Part shown: positions 22,597 through 28,800 of the stretch, one piece after another
Position numbering within the stretch: the stretch's first letter is position 1
Layout: each line of letters starts with the position of its first letter
NCBI GenBank assembly: GCA_018262455.1
Contig: JAGSPR010000019.1
Coordinates: forward strand, 1-28,800
DNA length: 28,800 nucleotides
Reading direction: 5' to 3'
DNA from: Deltaproteobacteria bacterium
GTDB lineage: Bacteria; Myxococcota; Polyangia; Haliangiales; Haliangiaceae
Translations under genes and position numbers: made by a program
Notes under the pieces: model-generated
Database searches by the model: none
What the model saw: only the letters and a program-made list of their open reading frames with translations
Told to the model about the DNA's origin: nothing

Positions 22597-23748
22597 TCAC
22601 GGAGCCGGCGGCGTGACCAGCCCTGCACCCACGCGGGTCCCGAGCAGCCGGATCGCCCCGACCGAGCCGCCACCGCCACCACCGCCGAGGCTCGTGTCGG
22701 TACCGGCGACCGCGGCCGTCGTACCGACCGCGCCGGCCCCGCCGAACCCGAACCGGATGTCGGAGCCAGCCCCGCCAGCGGCAGCGGCCGTGCCGTAGTC
22801 GCCATCCGATCCCGCCACGCCCGACACCGGATTGCCACCGATCCGCGCACCACCCTCGCCGCCCCCGCCGCCGTTCGCGCTGAGCTGTCCGTCGATGACG
22901 ATCGATGGCGCCTCGAGGATCACGATGCCACCCGCACCGCCACCTCCACCACCCGCTTGCACCGATCCACCCGTCCCGCCGGCACCGGTCGCGCGGATCC
23001 GTCCGGTAATCGAGATCGTCGTGATCGCGGTCGCGTAGAGCCCGCCGCCACCTCGGCCGCCATCGCCACCCGCCCCACCCCCCTGGCCTTCGTTGCCTCC
23101 CCGCGCACCGCCGCACCCGGCGCGTAGGTAGGTGAGCGTCGAGATCGGGGCTCCAGCCGTCCCGTTGAGCGCGACGCCATCGCCCCCGAGGCTCGAGTCC
23201 GCGTCGCCGATCCCGCCATCGCCGCCGGGGCCGCCGACACTGCCGCCAGCCGCGCCGCCCCCTCCACCTTCATCGGGCTCCGGCAGCCTCGTCATCGTGC
23301 ACGACCCGTCATCGGCGCCCGGCCCCGTCCGACCGCCGCGCCGACTCGAGACATCAAGCTCACCGCTGATCGAGAGCTGCGCACTCGACGCGAGCGCGAG
23401 CGGCCGCGTTCCGGACACCTGCAACGTGCCGGTGATGTCCACCGAGGTCGCCATCACGAGGCAGACGTCGGGCCCGGTCGCCTGATCGAATGTCCGGCAC
23501 CGCGGATCGAGATCGGTGTCGAACGACTCGATGCCCGTCACGGTGAACGGATCCGTCGCGGGCGCTTGCACGCACAGATCGAAGAACCCGGGTGTGCAGC
23601 CCGGCGGCGCATCGGAGGCAGCGTCCTCGGTCACGGAGTCGCGCGCGTCGATCGTGGGGGCGACATCCATGGGGGAGACATCGCCAGCCGCGGCCGGCGG
23701 ATCGAACGAGCACGCACCGAGCAGCACGATCAACGCGCGCCTTCCCAT
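22597..23748 (-). CDS. Glycine-rich secreted lipoprotein
   Basis: A 383-residue protein with the lipobox LLGAC (Cys13). Residues 15-60 are an Asp/Ala/Pro linker; 60-150 hold a Cys-containing segment (PGCTPGFFDLCVQ, then DPRCRTF and DVCLVM) and beta-strand text DITGTLQVSGTRPLALASSAQLSISGEL split by turns. The rest is built of alternating glycine tracts and short beta strands (ITTISITGRIRATGAGG, IVILEAPSIVIDGQL), which looks like a right-handed beta-helix or similar fold with glycine loops. This type of 'GGGG-rich' lipoprotein recurs in myxobacterial genomes. No enzymatic motif is seen. The upstream 142-bp gap contains three CCAGGT words (23859, 23869, 23882) of unknown meaning. Confidence 0.8.
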   Translation of the reverse strand: MGRRALIVLLGACSFDPPAAAGDVSPMDVAPTIDARDSVTEDAASDAPPGCTPGFFDLCVQAPATDPFTVTGIESFDTDLDPRCRTFDQATGPDVCLVMATSVDITGTLQVSGTRPLALASSAQLSISGELDVSSRRGGRTGPGADDGSCTMTRLPEPDEGGGGGAAGGSVGGPGGDGGIGDADSSLGGDGVALNGTAGAPISTLTYLRAGCGGARGGNEGQGGGAGGDGGRGGGGLYATAITTISITGRIRATGAGGTGGSVQAGGGGGGAGGIVILEAPSIVIDGQLSANGGGGGEGGARIGGNPVSGVAGSDGDYGTAAAAGGAGSDIRFGFGGAGAVGTTAAVAGTDTSLGGGGGGGSVGAIRLLGTRVGAGLVTPPAP

Positions 23749-23890
23749 GCTCGCATTGTACTCGGCGTGGACGCGCGTTCGCACCTGTCAGCTCGGCGCT
23801 CGGACCTGGTCGCGGTCGCGCGGTCGACGCCGGAGGTACGGTGAACGCGCACCTTGGGCCAGGTTCCACCAGGTCCCTACGCCAGGTCGC

Positions 23891-24232
23891 TCAGCACAAC
23901 GGACAGTTGTTATCCAGGTAGCTCACACCGAGTGCGGCGCCGACCACGAGCCCGATCACCGCCACCACGATGAGCGCGTTGCCCGTCGGGTTCGACTCCT
24001 CGTGCTCGACGCACACCTGGCCCGCCGGGGCGTTCGCCGCGTCGCAGCTGCCCGGTTCCTGGCTCGCACCGGGACACGCGCGCAGGCAAGCGCCGCGATC
24101 CGGGATCGACTCGCATGCGGCCACGCACGACGAACCGCCACCGCCCAGCCCTGCCACCGGCACACGGGTCCGGAACGTGTCGTGGCAACCAACGGCAAGC
24201 CCGATCAGGGCGATGGTGGCGATCAGGCGCAT
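23891..24232 (-). CDS. Small Cys-rich lipoprotein with a C-terminal hydrophobic helix
   Basis: A 113-residue protein. MRLIATIALIGLAVGC is a lipoprotein signal (Cys16). A short Cys-rich module follows (SSCVAACES, GACLRACPG, GSCDAAN, GQVCVEH), with C-x3-C spacing suggesting a small disulfide-bonded helical hairpin. A second hydrophobic helix (ALIVVAVIGLVVGAALGVSYL) lies near the end, with NNCPLC as the terminus. A lipid anchor plus a terminal membrane helix is unusual. Function unknown. The gene is on the same strand as the glycine-rich lipoprotein gene, 142 bp downstream of it in transcription order. Confidence 0.72.
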   Translation of the reverse strand: MRLIATIALIGLAVGCHDTFRTRVPVAGLGGGGSSCVAACESIPDRGACLRACPGASQEPGSCDAANAPAGQVCVEHEESNPTGNALIVVAVIGLVVGAALGVSYLDNNCPLC

Positions 24233-24312
24233 CTCGACCAGCCGTGCAACCAGCAGACCGTGCTGAAGGCCCCACTCGCTGGCCTGGAGACCTAACCCCA
24301 GGCTTGGGCGCT

Positions 24313-24348
24313 GTTCGACTTCGAACGTCGAGCAGTTCGATCATGAAC
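24313..24348. promoter_or_regulatory. Tandem GTTC...GAAC inverted repeats
   Basis: GTTCGA-CT-TCGAAC at 24313-24326 (perfect 6-bp arms) and GTTC-N6-GAAC at 24335-24348. Both start with GTTCGA, share 14-bp length, and are offset by 22 bp, about two helical turns. This is the geometry of a tandem operator for a dimeric regulator. The regulator is unknown. Confidence 0.35.
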
Positions 24349-24513
24349 ATCGACCCGCAGCGGCTTCGGTCCCAGGGGGAGCCGGCGCAGGGTCAAGATC
24401 TCATCAATTCCGCATCAAGGATCCGGTGCGTGGCATGCTCGTTCAATCCGCGCGGTACCGTCCGACGCATGCTTGTACTTGTTCGCTCGGTGCGTCCAGG
24501 TGCCAGCTCTTGC

Positions 24514-24529
24514 GGGATGACGTCATCCC
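24514..24529. promoter_or_regulatory. Perfect 16-bp palindrome just before the histidine kinase start
   Basis: GGGATGACGTCATCCC is identical on both strands and ends 13 bases before the ATG at 24543. No Shine-Dalgarno is visible between it and the start. It could bind a dimeric regulator or form an RNA hairpin that controls initiation. Confidence 0.45.
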
Positions 24530-24542
24530 TCGTGCGCGTGTG

Positions 24543-26567
24543 ATGGCCGCGCGCTCCGGCCGGATCATGGTCGTGGATGACGAGGTGAACGCACGAACCG
24601 CGCTCGCAGAGTTGCTTGGTCAGGAAGGCTACGACGTCGAGACCGCGGCCGACGCGGTCCAGGCGTTGGCCCAGCTTTCGTCGTTCGTCCCCGATCTCGT
24701 GGTGACCGATCTCGTGATGCCAGGCATGGGCGGTATCGAGCTCACGAAGAAGCTGCTGGCTGCACAGGTGCCACTCGCCGTGGTCGTGATGACCGCGAGT
24801 GGGGTCACCTCGGCGATCGACGCGATGCGCGCCGGCGCATCCGACTACCTGACGAAGCCGATCCACTTCGAAGAGCTGCTCGTGGTGATCGAACGCGTCC
24901 TCGAATACCAGCGGCTGCGGCGCGAGACCGCCTGGGCACAGGAACGCGTCCGCGAGCAACTCGCGTTCACGAGCGCGATGGCGAGCAGCATCGGCAAAGG
25001 CACCCTCGCGATCGACCTCGAAGGACGGATTACCTTCCTCAACGAGGCGGGATCCAGCCTGCTCGGATGCAGTGACCACCTCGGCAAGCGCGGCTCGGAG
25101 ATCGCTCATCTCGAGACCTGCGACGGCCTGATCGTCGAGTCTCCGCTCGCCATCGCGATCCGGACCGGAGAACGAGTGGTCAGCGACGACCACATCATCG
25201 TCAGAGCCGACGGACTGCGGTTTCCGGCGAGCTACACGGCGGCCCCGATCCGGCGCGATGGTCGGGTGACTGGCGCCGTGGTCTCGTTCGACGACATCAC
25301 CGAGCGACAGCAAGCGCGCGAGGCGCAACGATTCCTGCTCGACGCCGCCGTGACCCTGAGCGCGAGCCTCGAATCGACAGCGGTGGTGAACGCCGTGGCA
25401 CGGCTGGGCGTGCCACGACTGGGTGAGATCTGCTTCGTGGCGATCGTCTCGGTCGACAACGAGACTCGGCGTGTCGCGTGGGCGCATGCGGATCCCGCGG
25501 CGCAGCTCGAGCTGGATCGGCTGCTTGGAGGCCCAGACCGAGTCCCGGTCTTTGCGAGCTCGGTCGCCGAGGTCATCGCGACGGGACGCTCGATGCACCT
25601 CCCGATCGTGGCGGACGCCTGGTTCTCGGTCTCGAACGTGCCAGCTGCACGATGCCTGGGGATTCGCCAGGCGCTGATCGTTCCGCTCACGCTGGGCACC
25701 CGTCAACTCGGGGTGTTGACGCTCTGTACGACCGGCGATCGCCAGTACGGCAAGCTCGATCTCGCACTTGCGGAAGATCTCGCTCGCCGCAGTGCGCTCG
25801 GGATCGAGCACGCAAGGCTCTACGAGCAAGCATGCCGCGCGGTCGCGCTACGCGATCAAGCGCTGGCGTTCGCCTCTCACGATCTGAGGGCGCCGCTTCA
25901 GACGATCATGCTGGCTGGAGAGCTCCTCCGTGATCAGGAGATGGTTGCGGGTCGATGGACCGCGGGCCACACGGTCGAGAAGATCCAGAACGCCGCCGCG
26001 CGGATGGATCGCATGATCGGCGACCTGGTGGACGTCGCGAGCATCGAGACAGGGCGGTTCTCGATCGTCATGAAGCCGCATGCCGTGGCCGCGATCATCG
26101 ACGAGAGCACGGCAAGCTTCGAGGCCGCAGCCAAAGCCAAGCAGGTGAAGCTCACCAACGACTCACCATGCCGGATCGCTCACATCTCGTGCGATCGCGA
26201 TCGGATCCTGCAAGTCATCGCCAATCTCCTGGGCAACGCGCTCAAGATCACGACGCCCGGTGGTTCCGTCTGTCTGCGCGGGACGATCGGCGAACGCGAG
26301 GTCGTGTTCTCGGTGTCCGATACCGGCCCTGGAATCGCGATCGCCGACCACCAACACCTGTTCGACCGGTACTGGCGCGGCCCGACCGTGGCCTATCAGG
26401 GTACCGGGCTCGGACTCGCGATCGCGCGAGGAATCGTCGAAGCACATCGCGGCCGGATCTGGCTCGACAGCGAGCTCGGACAGGGCACGACATTCTACTT
26501 CGCGTTGCCGCTGGCAGAGCCGTTGCGTGCCGGGCCATCACCCGAGGTCTCCGAGCGGCACTCCTGA
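24543..26567 (+). CDS. Hybrid two-component protein: REC-PAS-GAF-histidine kinase
   Basis: A 674-residue cytoplasmic protein without membrane segments. Residues 7-120 are a receiver domain: acidic pair D12-D13 in VVDDE, phospho-acceptor D56 (VVTDLVMPGMGG), T84 (VMTASG) and K105 (LTKPI). About 138-255 form a PAS domain (GTLAIDLEGRITFLNEAG, ending AVVSFDDITERQQ). About 265-430 resemble a GAF domain. The transmitter follows: HisKA with H446 in FASHDLRAPLQ, and HATPase with NLLGNALKIT (N box), DTGPGI (G1) and GTGLGLAIA (G2). All catalytic boxes are intact. With REC first, the kinase may be gated by another kinase. No partner regulator lies adjacent. Codons such as GAA, CGA and GGA seem commoner than in neighbouring genes. 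ATG 24543 is chosen because receiver homology starts seven residues later. Confidence 0.92.
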   Translation: MAARSGRIMVVDDEVNARTALAELLGQEGYDVETAADAVQALAQLSSFVPDLVVTDLVMPGMGGIELTKKLLAAQVPLAVVVMTASGVTSAIDAMRAGASDYLTKPIHFEELLVVIERVLEYQRLRRETAWAQERVREQLAFTSAMASSIGKGTLAIDLEGRITFLNEAGSSLLGCSDHLGKRGSEIAHLETCDGLIVESPLAIAIRTGERVVSDDHIIVRADGLRFPASYTAAPIRRDGRVTGAVVSFDDITERQQAREAQRFLLDAAVTLSASLESTAVVNAVARLGVPRLGEICFVAIVSVDNETRRVAWAHADPAAQLELDRLLGGPDRVPVFASSVAEVIATGRSMHLPIVADAWFSVSNVPAARCLGIRQALIVPLTLGTRQLGVLTLCTTGDRQYGKLDLALAEDLARRSALGIEHARLYEQACRAVALRDQALAFASHDLRAPLQTIMLAGELLRDQEMVAGRWTAGHTVEKIQNAAARMDRMIGDLVDVASIETGRFSIVMKPHAVAAIIDESTASFEAAAKAKQVKLTNDSPCRIAHISCDRDRILQVIANLLGNALKITTPGGSVCLRGTIGEREVVFSVSDTGPGIAIADHQHLFDRYWRGPTVAYQGTGLGLAIARGIVEAHRGRIWLDSELGQGTTFYFALPLAEPLRAGPSPEVSERHS

Positions 26568-26612
26568 CCCACGCTTCCGGGGGGCAGCGAGCCGGGGCGA
26601 AGATGCGCGGTG

Positions 26613-27179
26613 TCACGACCCGGCATGAACGGTCGTGCCCGACTCGGGGGGGCGGCGATAGTCGATGACGGGCTGATCGTCGTCGCGCGTGAAGCTCGTG
26701 GTCTGGAGATACCGTTCGTCGCCCATGCGAAGCGACCACTGGATTCGCATGCCGGCGACGACGCGCGGCCGCACCGGGATCTTGAAGTAGCCATCCAGGG
26801 TGACCGTCGTCGCGGCCGCGATCGGGACCTGCGAGGGACCGAGGGGCGTGATCGCCGTGAACGACGGAGCGGGCAACGTGGCGCCCTTGTTGTCGAACAG
26901 GACGAGGGCCAGGGCCTCGGAGTCGAACACGATCGGTCCCCGGCTCGCGTTCCGGATCTCGAAGCCGACGTGGGTCATCGGCTCCTCGCTGTTGCCGATG
27001 TAGCCGCCGTTGGACGAGACGTACACCTGTGCGACGAGCTGGTCGCCGCGCCGGACGTCATACGTTGCCGCGGTCGGACTGTGCTCCGGGTCGCTCTTGT
27101 CGGTCGTCCGGAACGACGTGGTCTCCGACCCGCAGGCGGCGAGGGCCGTGAACACGAGCGCGAACCCAAGGCTCTTCAT
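26613..27179 (-). CDS. Secreted lipoprotein, function unknown
   Basis: A 188-residue protein starting MKSLGFALVFTALAACGSE, a lipoprotein signal with lipobox LAAC (Cys16). The mature part is beta-rich and resembles an immunoglobulin-like fold (THVGFEIRNASRGPIVFDSE, then LALVLFDNKGATL and TVTLDGYFKIPVRP), of the sort found in DUF4352-like exported proteins; that likeness is weak. The frame is open 93 bp upstream but that part is His/Arg-rich and non-coding-like. It is convergent with the histidine kinase gene (45-bp gap). A 14-bp palindrome (CGATGCCGGCATCG, 27200-27213) lies 20 bp upstream of its start and may be an operator. Confidence 0.78.
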   Translation of the reverse strand: MKSLGFALVFTALAACGSETTSFRTTDKSDPEHSPTAATYDVRRGDQLVAQVYVSSNGGYIGNSEEPMTHVGFEIRNASRGPIVFDSEALALVLFDNKGATLPAPSFTAITPLGPSQVPIAAATTVTLDGYFKIPVRPRVVAGMRIQWSLRMGDERYLQTTSFTRDDDQPVIDYRRPPESGTTVHAGS

Positions 27180-27386
27180 GGCTTTCGGTGGTGCATGCCC
27201 GATGCCGGCATCGCGACGATGCGGCGCGAGGTCGTGCGCATCGCTTGCGGCGCGGCGCCCGAACCGCCGCAAGGAATTCGCAGTTTCCCGACGGTTCCGG
27301 GCCAGCCAGCCCCAGACTTCGGTTCGGTCGCCCTGCGCTCACGGTGCCGGCGCTAGGAACTTCGCTTGCATCGAGCTGGTCCCGAG

Positions 27387-28800
27387 ATGCGCACCTCGCT
27401 GATCGCGTTCGACGAGCTCCGCCACGGGGATGACTGGAAGCGCTGGGGGACGCTGACGAGCGAGTCGCCACCATTCCTCACACCGGAGTTCTTCGCGCTC
27501 GCGCGGCCATTCGTCAACCGAGGTCAGATGCTCGTCGCTGGCTCGTGGTCCGACGGCCAGATGATCGGCGCGCTGCCGCTTGTCCTCGATCACCACACGC
27601 TCCGCGCGATGCGCGGCGAGCACTCGCCAGGGTACGACTATTGCGGCACGCGGGAAGGGATCGCGGAGATCTGGCGACTCCTGCGCGATGACCAGCGCTG
27701 GAGCGAGCTCGTCCTCGACAAGGTCCCACGCGACTCGTTGCTCGTCCGCGAGCTTCCCGCGCTCGCGCTCGCGGATCATTGCCCCGCGATCGTCCGCCCC
27801 CATCTCGGCCACCCGTTCTTCTCGCTCCCCGGCTTCGAGGCCCGGATGAAGCCGAAGTTCCGGGCCAACATGCAGCGATGCGCGCGCAAGGCCGGCGACG
27901 TCGTGCTCGAAAGGATCCTCGTACCGACGCGTGACGATCTCGACGAGGCCGGCGCGATCGAAGGCATGGCCTGGAAGGCCGCCGCCGGGACGAGCATCGA
28001 GTCAGATCCGCGGGCCGCACATCTGTACCAGGCGCTGACCCGCGTCCTCGGTCGCCGCGGTCGGTCGTCGCTCTACTTCCTGCGCATCGACGGCAAGCGA
28101 GTCGCGACCCTGTTCGCTCTCGAGGATCGCCACACCCTGTTCGCGTTGAAGATCGGCTACGACCCGCACCACGCGAACCTCAGCCCCGGTCACCTGCTCG
28201 TCTGGAAGGTCGCGGCCGACGCCGAGCAGCGAGGCCTGAGCGAGCTCGACTTCGTCGGCCACGACGCCGAATGGAAGCGCAAGTGGACCGACCAGGTGCA
28301 CGACCAGGTCGTGATCGTGATCTACCGGCACTCGGCACGTGGGCTGTTCCGGTACGCGCTCCACGAGGTCGCGAAGCCGCTCCTGCCCGACACGATCCGC
28401 GAGACCCCCAGGAGCCCCCTTCCCCGCCGGTGCCAGCGTGCCGACGTCCTCGGCGAGCACTCGACGATCTCGCAGATCGGCGAGCGGATCTCCCGTGGCC
28501 TCGGCATCAAGAGCGGGCTTCGCAACGCGCTGCATCGTCGCGCCGCCGTGAGGCCGCGACTCGGCGAGCCGTCGGGGTTCGCGGCCGGCGCGTGGGTGCG
28601 GGTCCGCGACGAGGCCGCCCTCCGTGCGACCCTCGACGAGCACGCGAAGACGAGAGGGCTCGCGTTCGTGCCGGCGCAGTGGCGCACGTGCGGGGGCGTG
28701 TTCCGCGTCGCGCGTCACGTGCGCCGGTTGCGCGACGATCGCGGTCGGTTCCGTCCGGTGTCACGCACCGTGCTCCTGGAGCACGTCGACTGTGGATACG
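27387..28800 (+). CDS. CelD-like GNAT acyltransferase fused to an uncharacterised C-terminal domain (partial, runs off the window)
   Basis: At least 471 residues, open to the last base, with no stop in the window. Residues 1-320 match the CelD/BioF2 branch of GNAT folds (Acetyltransf_6): LTPEFFALARPFV, then IGALPLVLD, KPKFRANMQRCARKAG, SSLYFLRIDGKRVATLFAL, IGYDPHHANLSPGHLLVWK and LSELDFVGHDAEWKRKWTD. Such proteins are linked to acylation in polysaccharide or cell-surface assembly. From about residue 392 a second domain begins: FAAGAWVRVRDEAALRATLD, then GLAFVPAQWRTCGGVFRV and SRTVLLEHVDCGY. I recall this pattern from a family of unknown function in which similar text continues with a Cys-rich segment and WREIWL; the window ends before that. 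The ATG was chosen because an in-frame TAG lies 33 bp upstream; TTG 27366 is possible. Third-position GC supports coding throughout. Confidence 0.8.
   Translation, partial: MRTSLIAFDELRHGDDWKRWGTLTSESPPFLTPEFFALARPFVNRGQMLVAGSWSDGQMIGALPLVLDHHTLRAMRGEHSPGYDYCGTREGIAEIWRLLRDDQRWSELVLDKVPRDSLLVRELPALALADHCPAIVRPHLGHPFFSLPGFEARMKPKFRANMQRCARKAGDVVLERILVPTRDDLDEAGAIEGMAWKAAAGTSIESDPRAAHLYQALTRVLGRRGRSSLYFLRIDGKRVATLFALEDRHTLFALKIGYDPHHANLSPGHLLVWKVAADAEQRGLSELDFVGHDAEWKRKWTDQVHDQVVIVIYRHSARGLFRYALHEVAKPLLPDTIRETPRSPLPRRCQRADVLGEHSTISQIGERISRGLGIKSGLRNALHRRAAVRPRLGEPSGFAAGAWVRVRDEAALRATLDEHAKTRGLAFVPAQWRTCGGVFRVARHVRRLRDDRGRFRPVSRTVLLEHVDCGY

Larger units (their letters stand above)
24233..24542. 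other. 310-bp divergent intergenic region
   Basis: Non-coding by codon bias. It separates the Cys-rich lipoprotein gene (minus) from the hybrid histidine kinase gene (plus) and is somewhat richer in A/T than its surroundings. It holds inverted repeats at 24313-24326, 24335-24348 and 24514-24529, listed separately. I found no convincing -35/-10 pair, tRNA or small ORF. Promoters for both flanking genes are expected here. Confidence 0.6.

Noticed and set aside
23859..23887. Three CCAGGT words in the gap upstream of the glycine-rich lipoprotein gene
   Set aside because: Spacing is irregular (10 and 13 bp) and the word is short; not enough to call an operator.
24426..24542. Upstream N-terminal extension of the hybrid histidine kinase
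   Set aside because: The 39 extra residues have no codon bias and no similarity to receiver N-termini, and would place a perfect palindrome inside the coding region.

Overview
The window is GC-rich DNA with genes packed tightly on both strands. Codon choice is strongly biased to G or C in third positions. Many products are secreted lipoproteins with Asp/Gly/Ser-rich or Pro-rich linkers. There is also a sigma-70 factor of the kind described from myxobacteria and a zinc-finger/Ser-Thr-kinase/TPR fusion. Together these suggest a member of the Myxococcota, perhaps a Haliangium/Kofleriaceae-type genome; this is inference from style, as no marker gene is present. I see no rRNA, tRNA, CRISPR array, insertion sequence or prophage.

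Layout. 1-2.8 kb: a membrane-anchored M23 peptidase with an N-terminal Cys cluster, a lipoprotein of unknown function and a possible 40-residue protein, all on the minus strand. 2.8-11.9 kb, plus strand: a CoA-binding protein, a small unknown protein, a PA14-like lipoprotein, then two large M16 metallopeptidases, a PreP-like (M16C) lipoprotein and a two-domain M16B-type protein with a signal peptide. A perfect hairpin at 11909-11930 closes this run against a convergent secreted helical-repeat protein. 13.9-17.3 kb: a zinc-ribbon membrane protein, a secreted DUF4476-type protein, an FMN-dependent alpha-hydroxy-acid dehydrogenase translationally coupled to a second zinc-ribbon membrane protein, and a Cys-rich lipoprotein.

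17.3-21 kb: a divergent pair made of a sigma-70-family factor and a kinase carrying an anti-sigma-type zinc finger, with start codons only about 25 bp apart. This is the most coherent regulatory system in the window. 21-22.6 kb: a coupled three-gene operon of small membrane proteins (holin-like plus two glycine-zipper anchors, resembling enterobacterial yqjE/yqjD) facing a NadR/AAA_28-like P-loop protein. 22.6-24.2 kb: a glycine-rich lipoprotein and a small Cys-rich lipoprotein. 24.2-26.6 kb: a 310-bp intergenic region with several inverted repeats, then a REC-PAS-GAF-histidine kinase. 26.6-27.2 kb: another lipoprotein. 27.4 kb to the end: a CelD-like GNAT protein fused to an uncharacterised C-terminal domain and cut by the window edge.

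Most of the window looks like envelope and signalling housekeeping for a large-genome bacterium, not a mobile island. The points of real interest are the divergent sigma/kinase-anti-sigma locus, the paired exported M16 peptidases, the truncated GNAT fusion and several palindromes placed at start codons.
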